From positions 1-64,000 of the forward strand of contig NZ_LZIN01000094.1 of the NCBI RefSeq assembly GCF_001667375.1: a DNA stretch of 64,000 nt. Reading direction: 5' to 3'. How positions within the stretch are numbered: the first letter of the stretch is position 1; each line of letters begins with the position of its first letter. This DNA comes from Mycolicibacter sinensis. GTDB taxonomy: Bacteria > Actinomycetota > Actinomycetes > Mycobacteriales > Mycobacteriaceae. This document shows, piece after piece, positions 14,756 through 24,127 of the stretch. The notes under the pieces are model-generated. The model had not been told where the DNA came from. It was given only the letters and a program-made list of their open reading frames with translations, and searched no databases. The position numbers and the translations under genes are program-made.

Positions 14756-17103
14756 CCGAGAATCCGATCCAGCGCCGCCAGCAACCGATCGGTCAGCTCC
14801 GGTGGACGCACCGCGATCCGCACCCAGCTATCGTCGAGGCCCGGGAAAGTGTCGGCTCGCCGCACCGCAATGCCGTTGTCCCGCAATGCGGCATGTACAC
14901 CGGCGCCGGGCCGGGCCAGCACATACGGGGCGACACCGGCGACGAACGACACCCCGCGCGAGCCGAGCGGCTCGCTCAGCCCAGAACGCCACAACGCCAA
15001 CTCCTGTGCCCGGCACTCGCTTTCGGCCAGCGCCCGCGCATCAGAGCAGGCCAGCATGGCGGCCAGCGCCGGCGCCGACACCGACCAGGGAATCTGCAGC
15101 CGCGCCGCATCGGCGATCAACAACGGATCGCCCACCAAATACCCCGCCCGCACCCCGGGGATCGACCAGTGCTTGGTCAGGCTGCGCGTCACCAGCAGGC
15201 CCGGCTGCGAGAAACCGGCCAGGCTTTCCGGCTCACCCGGCACAGCATCCAGGAATGCCTCGTCGACCAGAACCACCCGCCCGGGCCGCAGCAGCCGGCG
15301 CAACAGCGAAGCCGGATGCAGCACCCCGGTCGGGTTGGTCGGGTTGCCGACGACGACGAGGTCGGCGTCGTCCGGCACCGCGGAGGGGTGCAGCGCGAAA
15401 CCGTCCTCGGCACGGCACAGCACAGCATCGACGGTGTGGCCGGCGGCGATCAGCGCGGCGTGCGGCCCGGTGTACTGCGGGTGGACCACCACCGGCCGTC
15501 GCCACCGGCGTAGCCGGGCCACCAGATCAAAGGCCTCCGAGGCGCCCGCGGTGGGCAGCACTGCATCGGAGCCAACGCCGTGCCGGGCCGCCAGCGCAGC
15601 GCGGGCGGCGGACGCATCCGGATAAGCCAAGGCGTCGGCGAGCGAGGCGTGCAGGGCGGCATCGAGCCAGTCCGGCCGCGGCCCGACGTAGACGTTCACC
15701 GCGAAATCCACCAGCCCCGAACGCACCTCGGTATCGCCGTGATGGTGCAGATCCGGGCCGGTGAACGCATGCACGGCGTCGGCGAAGCGCTGAGCCAGCC
15801 GCGGATAACCGGCCCAATGGGTATGCAGGTACGACGCGTGCAGGCGCGGCCCGGCCACACCGTCCGCACCGTCCGGCAGCTGCCAGGCGGGATCGACCGG
15901 CCCATCGAAACTGACTCGGGTGCGGTGGAATTCATGCCCGGTCACCCGGAAGCCGGCCTCCGCCAACAGCGAGCCCGTCGGCGCCACGGCATCCCGGTAG
16001 CCCAGCGTCAGGCGCGGTGACATCTCCGCAGCGGCGGGCAGCGCACCCACCCCGGGCACCTCGCCGATACTGCGGCACAGGTACGCCAACCCGCCGCATT
16101 CGGCGACGGTCGGCACCCCCGCGGCGATCGCCGCCCGCAGCGAACCCAGCAGCGCGGTGTTGGCGGCCAGCTGCGCGGCGTAGACCTCCGGGAACCCGCC
16201 GCCCAGATAAACCCCCGCGGTACCGTGCGGCAGGCCTGAGTCGGACAGCGGGTCGAAGCAGACTACATCGCAGCCCGCGGCGCGCAGCAGCTCGAAGGTC
16301 TCGGTGTAGCCGAACGTGAATGCTCGCCCGCCGGCGACCGCCACCACCGGACGCGCCGACGACGCAGCTCGCACCTCGGCCGCCGGGTCCCACACGGCAC
16401 CAACCAGATCCGGCGCCTGCCGCGCCACGGCAACCACCGCCTCGAGGTCGACGTGCTGCGCGATCAGCCCGGTCAGCCGGTCCAGCATCGCAGCGGACTC
16501 GTCGCGTTCGGCGGCCGGCACCAGCCCGAGGTGGCGAGAGGGGGCCTGCACCCCCGCATCGCGAGGTAGCACTCCCAACACCGGAATTCCGGTGCACCGC
16601 AAAGCCGCAGAGACCTCCTCGGCGTGCCGAGCACTGCCGGCCTTGTTAAGCACCACGCCGGCCACCTGAACCTCCGGGTCGAAGCCGGCCAGGCCCGCCA
16701 CCACCGCCGCGTGGGTGCGCGACGCGTGCGAGATGTCGACGACCAGCAACACCGGGGAGCCGGTCAGTGCCGCGACGTGAGCGGTGGAGGCCTCGCCGTC
16801 AGAGCCGAGCCGGCCGTCGAAAAGCCCCATCACGCCTTCGATCACGGCGATATCGGCGCAAGAAGCACCGTGCAGCAGCAGCGGCACGATCCGCTCGGCA
16901 CCGACCAGCACCGGGTCCAGGTTGCGAGCCGGACGACCGGTGGCCAGCGCGTGATAGCCCGGATCGATGTAGTCCGGGCCGACCTTGTGCCCGCTAACGG
17001 ACAGCCCCCGTGCGGCCAGCGCCGCCATCAGCCCGACCGCCACGGTGGTCTTGCCGTGCCCGGACGCGGGCGCGGCCACGATGACCCGGGGGAGACTTAC
17101 CAT
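14752..17103 (-). CDS. cobB-cobC: fused cobyrinic acid a,c-diamide synthase and CobC-type aminotransferase
   Basis: 783 residues joining two enzymes that are separate in M. tuberculosis (Rv2848c and Rv2231c). Residues 1 to about 455 are CobB: P-loop APASGHGKTT, VGPDYIDPGYH, and a glutamine amidotransferase half with the nucleophile Cys in AECGGLAYL and the late LHTHWAG motif. Residues about 465-783 are a class I/II aminotransferase of the CobC type, with GNPTNPTG and the pyridoxal-phosphate lysine in RSLTKHWSIPGVRAGY. CobB amidates (hydrogeno)cobyrinic acid at a and c; CobC supplies (R)-1-amino-2-propanol phosphate or an equivalent. There is no stop or frame change in the join. The ATG overlaps the cobO end by 7 bases. 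Confidence 0.94.
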   Translation of the reverse strand: MVSLPRVIVAAPASGHGKTTVAVGLMAALAARGLSVSGHKVGPDYIDPGYHALATGRPARNLDPVLVGAERIVPLLLHGASCADIAVIEGVMGLFDGRLGSDGEASTAHVAALTGSPVLLVVDISHASRTHAAVVAGLAGFDPEVQVAGVVLNKAGSARHAEEVSAALRCTGIPVLGVLPRDAGVQAPSRHLGLVPAAERDESAAMLDRLTGLIAQHVDLEAVVAVARQAPDLVGAVWDPAAEVRAASSARPVVAVAGGRAFTFGYTETFELLRAAGCDVVCFDPLSDSGLPHGTAGVYLGGGFPEVYAAQLAANTALLGSLRAAIAAGVPTVAECGGLAYLCRSIGEVPGVGALPAAAEMSPRLTLGYRDAVAPTGSLLAEAGFRVTGHEFHRTRVSFDGPVDPAWQLPDGADGVAGPRLHASYLHTHWAGYPRLAQRFADAVHAFTGPDLHHHGDTEVRSGLVDFAVNVYVGPRPDWLDAALHASLADALAYPDASAARAALAARHGVGSDAVLPTAGASEAFDLVARLRRWRRPVVVHPQYTGPHAALIAAGHTVDAVLCRAEDGFALHPSAVPDDADLVVVGNPTNPTGVLHPASLLRRLLRPGRVVLVDEAFLDAVPGEPESLAGFSQPGLLVTRSLTKHWSIPGVRAGYLVGDPLLIADAARLQIPWSVSAPALAAMLACSDARALAESECRAQELALWRSGLSEPLGSRGVSFVAGVAPYVLARPGAGVHAALRDNGIAVRRADTFPGLDDSWVRIAVRPPELTDRLLAALDRILG

Positions 17104-17711
17104 TCGATCCCGCGCTGGCCCTTTTGGCCGGCGTCCATCGGATGCTTCACCTTGGTCATCTCGGTGACCAGGTCGGCGGCCTCGACCAGGCGCGGATGGG
17201 CGCGACGGCCGGTGATGACGACGTGCTGGTGGCCCGGCCGGGTGCGCAGCGTCGCCACCACGTCGTCGACGTCCACCCAGCCCCAGTCGATCGGGTAGGT
17301 GAATTCGTCGAGGACGTAGAGGTCATGGGCCTGCTCGGCCAGGCGGCGCTTGATCTCGGTCCAGCCGGCCAGCGCGTCGCCGGCGTGATCCTCGGTGCTG
17401 CCGGACTTGCGGCTCCACGACCAGCCCGAGCCCATCTTGTGCCACTGCACCGGGCCGCCCTCGCCGGTCTCGTCGTGCAGGGCGCCGAGCCGCTCCAGCA
17501 CCGCCTGTTCGCCGACCCGCCATTTCGCGGATTTCACGAACTGGAACACCCCGATCCGAAAGCCCTGATTCCAGCCGCGCAGCGCCAATCCGAACGCTGC
17601 GGTGGACTTACCCTTGCCGTCGCCGGTGTGCACCATCAGCAGCGGCCGGTTGCGGCGCTGGCGGGTGGTCAGGTTGTCGTCGGGCACCGTCAACGGTTGT
17701 CCTTGCGGCAT
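17097..17711 (-). CDS. cobO: cob(I)yrinic acid a,c-diamide adenosyltransferase
   Basis: 204 residues. CobO transfers the adenosyl group of ATP to Co(I) corrinoids. Family features: Walker-like VHTGDGKGKSTAAFG at about residues 27-41, FQFVKSAKWRVGE, and the DLYVLDEFTYPIDWGW block. Its start shares one base with the stop of the chelatase-like gene, and its end overlaps cobB-cobC, so it is co-translated in a four-gene run. Located next to the chelatase as in M. tuberculosis Rv2848c-Rv2850c. Confidence 0.96.
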   Translation of the reverse strand: MPQGQPLTVPDDNLTTRQRRNRPLLMVHTGDGKGKSTAAFGLALRGWNQGFRIGVFQFVKSAKWRVGEQAVLERLGALHDETGEGGPVQWHKMGSGWSWSRKSGSTEDHAGDALAGWTEIKRRLAEQAHDLYVLDEFTYPIDWGWVDVDDVVATLRTRPGHQHVVITGRRAHPRLVEAADLVTEMTKVKHPMDAGQKGQRGIEW

Positions 17712-19675
17712 CAGGCAGCTCCCTTGCCAGTGGCGTCGCGAACAATGTCGGTGAGCGCCTCGGCGCTGAGCTGCGGCAGCGGAACGTATTCGGCCCGCAA
17801 ATGCTCAGCCAGGCCGCGCGCCAACCCGAGCCGCATCCGGCCGCTCTCGCAATCCACCACCACCGCCGAAAAGCCAAGCCCGGCAAGCTGAGCCGCGGCC
17901 CGGCGGGACCGCTCGACCGGATCGGCGCCGGCGGTGGCCCGGCCGTCGGTCAGCACCACCAGCAACGGGCGACACGCCGGGTCGCGCAGCCGTTCCCGGC
18001 GGATCACCTCCCCGGCTTGCAGCAGGCCCTCGGCCAACGGGGTGCGGCCGCCGGCGGGCAACTCATCGAGGCGTACCGCGGCGATTTCCACCGACCCGGT
18101 CGCGGGGAGCACCACCTCGGCCCGCGTAGCGCGAAACGTCACCACCGCGATCCGGTCCCGGCGGCGGTAGGCATCCAGCAGCAGCGACAAGATCGCGGTC
18201 TTGACGTGGCGCATCCGCTCGGCGGCGGCCATCGACCCGGAGGTGTCCACCACGAACAAAACCAGGTTGGCCTCCCGGCCCTCCCGGACGGCACGGCGAA
18301 GATCGCCGGCCTCCAGGATCATCCGGCCGTCCACCCGGCCGCGGGCGCCTTGATGTGGCGCGGCGGCCCGTAGCGTCTCCAGCAGGTGCAGCCCGCCCGT
18401 GGCGCCGGATGCGGTGGCGGCCACCCGGCGTCCGGAACTGGTGCGGGCCCGGCTGCGCCGCCCGGCGCGGCCCGCGCCCACCCCGTCGACGGTGAAAAGC
18501 CGCGCGCGGTAAGGGGAGTCGGATCCAACGGTCGAGGTTGAGCCGGACCCACCCGGCGCCGGCCCGCTCTGTTCGGGGGACGGCGGGGCGTTCCCGCCCT
18601 CCGGCGGACCGTCCGGATCCGGCTCGGGCTCGGGACCGGGATCCTCCGGCGGCAGCACCTCGTCGAGTTCGGCCTCATCGAGACCGGGGGCGTCGAACGG
18701 CTTGCGCCGCCGGCGGTGCGGCAGCGCCAGCCGGGCGGCGACCCGCAGATCCTCGAGGTTGACCGCGTCGCGGCCGTGCCATGCCGCATGGGCGACCGCG
18801 GTGCGGGCACAGACGATGTCGCCGCGCAGGCCGTCCACGTCGAACGCCGCGCAGATCTCGCCGACCTTGACCAGCGCGGCGTCGGTGAGCTGCACCCGAG
18901 AAAGCAGCTGCTGCGCAGTGTGAATCCGGGTGCGCAGCCGCTCTTCGGCCGCGCCGTACCCGGCGACGAAACCCGCGGGATCGGCGTCGAAGGCCAACCG
19001 TCGGCGTACCGCCTCGGCGCGCACTGCCGGATCGCGCGGCGCGGAAACCTCAACGGTCAGCCCGAATCGGTCGAGCAGCTGTGGCCGCAGCTCGCCCTCC
19101 TCGGGGTTCATCGTCCCGACGATCACGAAGCGTGCCGCGTGGGTGACCGAGACGCCGTCGCGTTCGACGGTCAGTCGCCCCATGGCGGCGGCATCCAGCA
19201 GCAGGTCCACCAGGTGGTCGGCGAGCAGATTCACCTCGTCGACGTAGAGGATGCCGCGGTTGGCCCGGGCCAGCAGCCCCGGCTCGAACTCCACCACGCC
19301 GGCACCCAGCGCGCGCTCCAGGTGGATCGACCCCACCACCCGGTCCTCGGTGGCGCCGACCGGCAGCTCCACCAGCCGCACCGGGCGGGTCTGCACGGCG
19401 GCGTCGGCGGGGAACGGGCCGTCGGGGGAGAGCGGGTTGGCCTCGGCGGGATCGGAGGAGAACCGGTCGTCCGCGATCACCTCGATAGGCGGCAGCACCT
19501 GGGCAAGCGCCCGTACCAAAGTCGACTTGGCGGTGCCCTTCTCGCCGCGGATGAGCACGCCGCCGATACCGGGGGAGATCGCGCTCAGGACGAGCGCCAG
19601 CGCCATGTCGTCGAGGCCGCCCGGGGACTCCGGGTCGCCGCCGAGGACGGCAGGGAACGGGTACAGCTGTTGCAT
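17711..19675 (-). CDS. magnesium/cobalt chelatase ChlI-ChlD-like AAA+/VWA protein
   Basis: 654 residues, equivalent to M. tuberculosis Rv2850c. The N-terminal AAA+ half has Walker A GEKGTAKST (residues 44-52), ILYVDEVNLL as Walker B and the GTMNPEEGELRPQLLDRFG block of ChlI/BchI. A proline- and acid-rich linker (around residues 400-440) leads to a C-terminal von Willebrand A domain with the metal site DTSGSM. Fused I and D modules are expected to drive an H/CobN-type large subunit. Since cobN is in the same locus and CobS/CobT are absent, this is the probable motor for cobalt insertion. The frame is open to 19858, but that extension would be the riboswitch; ATG 19675 begins the conserved MQQLYPF segment. 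Confidence 0.92.
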   Translation of the reverse strand: MQQLYPFPAVLGGDPESPGGLDDMALALVLSAISPGIGGVLIRGEKGTAKSTLVRALAQVLPPIEVIADDRFSSDPAEANPLSPDGPFPADAAVQTRPVRLVELPVGATEDRVVGSIHLERALGAGVVEFEPGLLARANRGILYVDEVNLLADHLVDLLLDAAAMGRLTVERDGVSVTHAARFVIVGTMNPEEGELRPQLLDRFGLTVEVSAPRDPAVRAEAVRRRLAFDADPAGFVAGYGAAEERLRTRIHTAQQLLSRVQLTDAALVKVGEICAAFDVDGLRGDIVCARTAVAHAAWHGRDAVNLEDLRVAARLALPHRRRRKPFDAPGLDEAELDEVLPPEDPGPEPEPDPDGPPEGGNAPPSPEQSGPAPGGSGSTSTVGSDSPYRARLFTVDGVGAGRAGRRSRARTSSGRRVAATASGATGGLHLLETLRAAAPHQGARGRVDGRMILEAGDLRRAVREGREANLVLFVVDTSGSMAAAERMRHVKTAILSLLLDAYRRRDRIAVVTFRATRAEVVLPATGSVEIAAVRLDELPAGGRTPLAEGLLQAGEVIRRERLRDPACRPLLVVLTDGRATAGADPVERSRRAAAQLAGLGFSAVVVDCESGRMRLGLARGLAEHLRAEYVPLPQLSAEALTDIVRDATGKGAA

Positions 19676-19694
19676 TGAGGCTCCGCTCGTGATG

Positions 19695-19825
19695 CCGGTG
19701 TTGGCAACGCGAAGCCGGTATTCGGACTGACCGCGGCGCCTGTCGAACAAACACCGCGGAACACCGTAGCGGGCCTGCGTCGGAGTCACACCGACTTCCC
19801 TGGCACCTCGCGCCGATACCCTAAC
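19695..19825 (-). promoter_or_regulatory. cobalamin riboswitch, leader of the chelatase-cobO-cobBC-cobD operon
   Basis: On the minus strand the leader reads GAGGTGCCAGGGAAGTCGGT, then a GTGACTCCGACGC core and GGCCCGCTACGGTG (about 19760-19810). The distal block GTCAGTCCGAATACCGGC follows at about 19713-19730. These match the conserved cores of the cobalamin class. The ATG of the chelatase-like gene is about 20-40 bases after the element. It lies in the divergent space before the plus-strand hydrolase gene. Boundaries are approximate. Confidence 0.88.
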
Positions 19826-19848
19826 ACCAACCGAAAGGACACTCACAG

Positions 19849-20646
19849 ATGACTGCACCCGAAGCAGACCTGACCGGATGGACCCCGGCGCCGTTCACCG
19901 GCGGCGGTTTCACCCACGACGTGTACCGCAAGGGGCAGGGCCCCGGGGTGGTACTGATCCCCGAGATGCCGGGAGTACACCCCGGGGTGCTGGGCTTGGG
20001 AAATCACCTGGTGGACAACGGCTTCACCGTGGCGATTCCCTCGTTGTTCGGCGAGCCCGGTAAGGCGCTCACGCCCGGCTACGCGCTGACGACGATCGCC
20101 CGTGCCTGTGTGACCCGGGAGTTCGCCGCGTTCGCCACCGACAAGCAGCGTCCGGTCGCCCAGTTCCTGCGGGCGCTGGCCCGCGACCTCAACGAGAAGA
20201 CGCCCGGCAAGGGCGTCGGGGTGATCGGCCAGTGCTTCACCGGCGGCTTCGCGCTGGCCGCTGCCGTCGACGACGCCGTGCTGGCGCCGGTGCTCAGCCA
20301 GCCGTCCGTGCCGTTCCCGCTGACGCTCAAACATCGCCGCGACCCGGGACTCTCCGAGGTCGAGCTGGGGGTGGTCGCCGACCGGGCGGCCAACGACGGC
20401 CTGTGCGCCTTGGGCCTGCGGTTCAGCGAGGACAAGATGGCTCCCGGCGACCGCTTTCAGACGCTGAAAGCCCGGCTCGGGGACGCGTTCGAGGTGATCG
20501 AGATCGACTCCTCGCCGGGCAATCCGCACGGGCTGTCCCGGATGGCCCACTCGGTGCTCACCGACCAGATCCGCGAGGTCGACGGCCACCCCGCCTACGA
20601 GGCGCGCAAGCGGGTGGTGCAGTTTCTCACCGAGCGGCTGAGCTAG
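19849..20646 (+). CDS. dienelactone hydrolase family protein
   Basis: 265 residues with an alpha/beta-hydrolase fold of the dienelactone hydrolase type. The nucleophile is a cysteine in GVIGQCFTGGFAL (about residue 129), as in DLH, and the late FLTERLS end is typical. The late Asp and His of the triad cannot be assigned surely by eye. A GAAAGGAC ribosome site precedes ATG 19849. It diverges from the chelatase operon and ends 2 bases before cobL, so the two may be co-transcribed, although nothing links the enzyme to B12 synthesis. Substrate unknown. Confidence 0.88.
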   Translation: MTAPEADLTGWTPAPFTGGGFTHDVYRKGQGPGVVLIPEMPGVHPGVLGLGNHLVDNGFTVAIPSLFGEPGKALTPGYALTTIARACVTREFAAFATDKQRPVAQFLRALARDLNEKTPGKGVGVIGQCFTGGFALAAAVDDAVLAPVLSQPSVPFPLTLKHRRDPGLSEVELGVVADRAANDGLCALGLRFSEDKMAPGDRFQTLKARLGDAFEVIEIDSSPGNPHGLSRMAHSVLTDQIREVDGHPAYEARKRVVQFLTERLS

Positions 20647-20648
20647 CT

Positions 20649-21857
20649 GTGTCCGCCGCCGAACGACTCGTGGTCATCGGGATCGGCGCCGACGGCTGGG
20701 AGGGCCTTGCCGGGCCCGCGCGGGAGACCGTGCGCAGCGCCGATGTCGTGATCGGCGCGCCGCGCCACCTGGACCTGCTGCCCGCGGTCGACGGCCAACA
20801 ACGCCACGATTGGCCGTCGCCGCTGCGGGCCGGGCTGCCGGCGCTGTTCGCCGGCCTGGCCGGGCGACGGGTGGTCGCGCTGGCCTCCGGTGACCCGCTG
20901 CTCTCCGGGGTGGGCAACACGCTGATCGACCTGTTCGGCGCCGACCGGGTCACTATCGTTCCGGCGGTGTCCGCGGTGACGCTGGCCCGGGCCCGGTTGG
21001 GCTGGCCGGCCGAGTCGGCCGCGGTCATCCGGGCCGGCGACGTCCATGCGGTGCTGCGCGAGCTGGTGCCGGGCCGGCGGGTGCTGGTGCTCTCCGCCGA
21101 CGAGACGACGCCCGCGCAGCTGGCGGCCCTGCTGGTCGAGCGCGGCTATGGGGCGAGCCGGATGACGGTGCTAGGTGACCTGGGTGGCCAGACCGAATCA
21201 CGGCGGGAGATCACCGCCGAGACGTTCGCGTCCCTTAAAGACCCGGTGCCGCGGCTCAACATCGTCGCGGTGGAATTCGCCGGTCCGCTGCTCACAGGCT
21301 GGGCGGCCGGCCTTCCCGATGACGCCTACGACCACGACGGGCAGCTGACCAAACGCGACCTGCGGGCCTCGGCATTGGCGCGGCTGGCACCGGCGCCCGG
21401 ACAGCTGCTGTGGGATGTCGGTGCCGGCGCGGGCTCGGTCGGCATCGAGTGGATGCGCGCTCATCCGAGCTGCCGGGCCATCGCCATCGAAGCCGATCCG
21501 ACCAGGGCGCAGCGCATCTCGGCCAACGCCCGGAACCTCGGTGTACCTGCGCTGCGCGTCGTCTGCGCCGAAGCCCCGACGGCGCTGGCAGGCTTACCTT
21601 GTCCGGACGCCATCTTCATCGGGGGCGGGCTGAGCCGGCCCGGGGTGCTCGACGCCTGCCTGGTCGCGCTGCGGCCCGGCGGGCGACTGGTCGCCCACGC
21701 TGTCACGCTGGAAACCGAGGCGCAGCTGGCCCTGGCCTACGCCGAGCGCGGCGGCGAGCTGACCCGTATCCAGGTCGAACACGCCGCCCCGCTCGGTGCT
21801 TTGACCGGCTGGCGGCCCGCCCGTGCCGTCACCCAGTGGGCGCTAACCCTGCCTTGA
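20649..21857 (+). CDS. cobL: precorrin-6Y C5,C15-methyltransferase (decarboxylating)
   Basis: 402 residues with both expected domains. Residues 1 to about 200 are the CbiE-type methylase (VVIGIGADGWEGL, ASGDPLLSGVG). Residues about 220-402 are the CbiT-type Rossmann methylase with LLWDVGAGAGSVGIEWM and FIGGGLSRPGVLDAC. CobL methylates C-5 and C-15 of precorrin-6B and removes the acetate carboxyl. The start is GTG 20649, two bases after the hydrolase stop; a longer frame is open upstream inside that gene. Its end overlaps the convergent cobM by 15 bases. Confidence 0.95.
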   Translation: MSAAERLVVIGIGADGWEGLAGPARETVRSADVVIGAPRHLDLLPAVDGQQRHDWPSPLRAGLPALFAGLAGRRVVALASGDPLLSGVGNTLIDLFGADRVTIVPAVSAVTLARARLGWPAESAAVIRAGDVHAVLRELVPGRRVLVLSADETTPAQLAALLVERGYGASRMTVLGDLGGQTESRREITAETFASLKDPVPRLNIVAVEFAGPLLTGWAAGLPDDAYDHDGQLTKRDLRASALARLAPAPGQLLWDVGAGAGSVGIEWMRAHPSCRAIAIEADPTRAQRISANARNLGVPALRVVCAEAPTALAGLPCPDAIFIGGGLSRPGVLDACLVALRPGGRLVAHAVTLETEAQLALAYAERGGELTRIQVEHAAPLGALTGWRPARAVTQWALTLP

Positions 21858-22610
21858 CCGGTCTCGGGCCGCGTCGTAGAGATGACTCTCCCCGCCACAC
21901 GGGTCCGCAATAGCGGCAACCGCACGCCCGATGAGAATCACTGCGGCCGAACGCAACCCAGCTGCCTCGACCGCGTCGGCGATGTCGGCGACGGTGCCGC
22001 GCAGCACTAGTTCACCGGGTTGCGACGCCCGGTAGACCACCGCGACCGGGCAGTCCGCTCCATACTCGGCTTCCAGCTCGCCCATCAGTTCCCGGGTCCG
22101 GGTGATCGCCAAGTGCAGAACCAGGGTGGCCCCGGTCGCTGCGAAACCGGCCAGCGACTCGGACTCCGGCATCGCGGTGGAGGCGGCCTGCACCCGGGTC
22201 AGCACCACCGACTGCGTCACCAGCGGCACCGTGAGCTCGCGGCCGAGCACCGCGGCCGCCGCGGCATAGGCCGGCACGCCGGGGGTGATGTCCCACGGCA
22301 CCCCGGCGGCGTCGAGCCGGCGGGTCTGCTCGAACACCGCGCTGTAGATCGACGGATCGCCCGACACCAGTCGCACCACCCGCCGGCCCGCCCGGTGAGC
22401 GGTGACCATCCAGTGCACGATTGCCTCCAGGTCCAACTTGGCGGTGTCGATCAGATCGGCCGTGGCGCAACAATGTTCGAGCACCCCCTGGTCCAGATAG
22501 CTACCCGGGTAGAGCACCACGTCGGCCTCGGCCAGCAGCCGGGCCGCCCGCAGCGTCAGCAGATCCGCGGCACCGGGTCCGGCGCCGACGAAATGAACCG
22601 GGACGCTCAC
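21843..22610 (-). CDS. cobM: precorrin-4 C11-methyltransferase
   Basis: 255 residues, a SAM-dependent tetrapyrrole methylase: VHFVGAGPGAADLLT at the N-terminus, VLYPGSYLD, VRLVSGDPSIYSA and the ITPGVPAYAAAAAVLG motif. It methylates precorrin-4 at C-11. GTG 22610 is chosen because it overlaps the cobIJ stop (GTGA) and begins the conserved core; an in-frame ATG at 22685 lies within cobIJ. Last gene of the cobG-cobH-cobIJ-cobM operon. Confidence 0.95.
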   Translation of the reverse strand: MSVPVHFVGAGPGAADLLTLRAARLLAEADVVLYPGSYLDQGVLEHCCATADLIDTAKLDLEAIVHWMVTAHRAGRRVVRLVSGDPSIYSAVFEQTRRLDAAGVPWDITPGVPAYAAAAAVLGRELTVPLVTQSVVLTRVQAASTAMPESESLAGFAATGATLVLHLAITRTRELMGELEAEYGADCPVAVVYRASQPGELVLRGTVADIADAVEAAGLRSAAVILIGRAVAAIADPCGGESHLYDAARDRSRQG

Positions 22611-24127
22611 CGCACCCACCGGGGCGTCCACACCCGGCCCGCGGACGTTACCCGCGTCGACGACGCTCCCACCAGGACAAGGCATTTCATGTCGACCGCA
22701 TCGGTGTCCAGCTCGCCCAGGGTGGTCACGGTCAGCGACTCCCCGGCCCGGCCGATGTCACGGCCGACCACCACCACGGTCTGCGGGGCGCGGTGTTCCA
22801 GCAGCACTTTGCGGGCCAGGGCGATCTGGTCGGGCCGGGCCCGCGAGGCCGGGTTGTAGACCGCCAGCACCAGATCGGCCTGCGCGATCGCGGCCAGCCG
22901 GGCCTCGATCACCTCCCACGGTTTGAGGCGATCGGAGAGGCTCAACACCGCGAAGTCGGCCCCGATCGGGGCGCCGGCGGCCGCCGCCACCGCTTGCACA
23001 GCCGACACGCCGGGCAGCACCCGTATCGAAACATGCTGATACCGCGCATCTTCGGCTGCCTCGAACACCGCGGCGGCCATCCCGAACACGCCGGCATCAC
23101 CACCGGAGACCACCGCCACCTTCTCACCGCGCAGCGCCAGATCCAGCGCGAAGCGGGCCCGATCCAGCTCGACGGTGTTGCCCGAGGAGTGCCGCTGCAA
23201 CCCGGCCCGCTGTGGAATCCGCGCGAGGTAGGGCCCGTAGCCCACCAAGTGATCGACGGCGGCCAGCGCCGCGGCCGCCTCGCCGGTCAACCACTCGCCG
23301 GGCCCCGGGCCGAGCCCGACCACCAGCAACTCGGCCGGCTCGGCGACCGGCTCGACAACGGCCGGCACCGGATCGGACGACGTCCGCGACCGTTGCCCGT
23401 TGCGGGAATCGCCGTCGACGACGATCAGCGACAGATAGGGGATGGCGGCCTCGTCCGCTTCGTCGATGCTGGCGACCGGCAGCCAGCGCTGTTGCGGATG
23501 ACTGGCCCGCTCCACATACCAAGCGTGCTCGAGGCGGCCGGCGGCGGCCAGGGCGCGGCGCACGGCGGGGAAGGTGCGGCCGAGCTTCATGATGATGGCG
23601 CCGTCGGTGTCGGCCAGCCGCATCGCCAGCTCATGCTCCGGCAGGGTGCCCGGCAGCACGGTCAGCACGTCGGTCTGGCGCACCAGCGGCATCCCGAGCG
23701 CTGCGGTGGCGGCGCTGAACGCGGGGACACCGGGGATGATCTCGGTGGCGAAGCGGGCGGACAGCCGGTCGTGCATGTACATGAAGGAGCCGTAGAACAG
23801 CGGGTCGCCCTCGGTCAGCAGCGCCACCGTGCGACCCGCGGTCAGGTGGGCGGCCAGCCGTGACGCCGAGGCCTCGTAGAAGTCGGCCAGCGCTCCGGCA
23901 TAGCCGCCGGGGTGATCGGTGACCCCGGTGGTGACCGGATAGCGCAGCTCTTCCTCGATGACGCCGCTGGCGATCAGGTCCGCGGCGATGGTCCTGGCAT
24001 ACGACGCCTTGTTGACGCCTGCGTGGTAGGCGACCACGTCGGCGTCGGCGATGATCCGGGCTGCTTTGCGGGTGATCAGCTCGGGGTCACCCGGCCCGAG
24101 GCCCACCCCGTAAAAACGGCCGGTCAT
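22607..24127 (-). CDS. cobIJ: bifunctional precorrin-2 C20-methyltransferase / precorrin-3B C17-methyltransferase
   Basis: 506 residues, the natural CobI-CobJ fusion of mycobacteria (M. tuberculosis Rv2066 is similar in length). The CobI half (to about residue 240) has GVGLGPGDPELITRK and LLTEGDPLFYGS. The CobJ half (about 255-506) has VVGLGPGPGEWLTGEA, VVSGGDAGVFGMA and VLPGVSAVQAVAA. It carries out the C-20 methylation and, after oxidation by a CobG-type enzyme, the C-17 methylation with ring contraction. ATG 24127 overlaps the cobH stop by 4 bases. Confidence 0.96.
   Translation of the reverse strand: MTGRFYGVGLGPGDPELITRKAARIIADADVVAYHAGVNKASYARTIAADLIASGVIEEELRYPVTTGVTDHPGGYAGALADFYEASASRLAAHLTAGRTVALLTEGDPLFYGSFMYMHDRLSARFATEIIPGVPAFSAATAALGMPLVRQTDVLTVLPGTLPEHELAMRLADTDGAIIMKLGRTFPAVRRALAAAGRLEHAWYVERASHPQQRWLPVASIDEADEAAIPYLSLIVVDGDSRNGQRSRTSSDPVPAVVEPVAEPAELLVVGLGPGPGEWLTGEAAAALAAVDHLVGYGPYLARIPQRAGLQRHSSGNTVELDRARFALDLALRGEKVAVVSGGDAGVFGMAAAVFEAAEDARYQHVSIRVLPGVSAVQAVAAAAGAPIGADFAVLSLSDRLKPWEVIEARLAAIAQADLVLAVYNPASRARPDQIALARKVLLEHRAPQTVVVVGRDIGRAGESLTVTTLGELDTDAVDMKCLVLVGASSTRVTSAGRVWTPRWVR

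Noticed and set aside
17711..19858. A longer chelatase-like protein beginning at 19858
   Set aside because: The extra 61 residues would be translated riboswitch; the conserved N-terminus begins at 19675.
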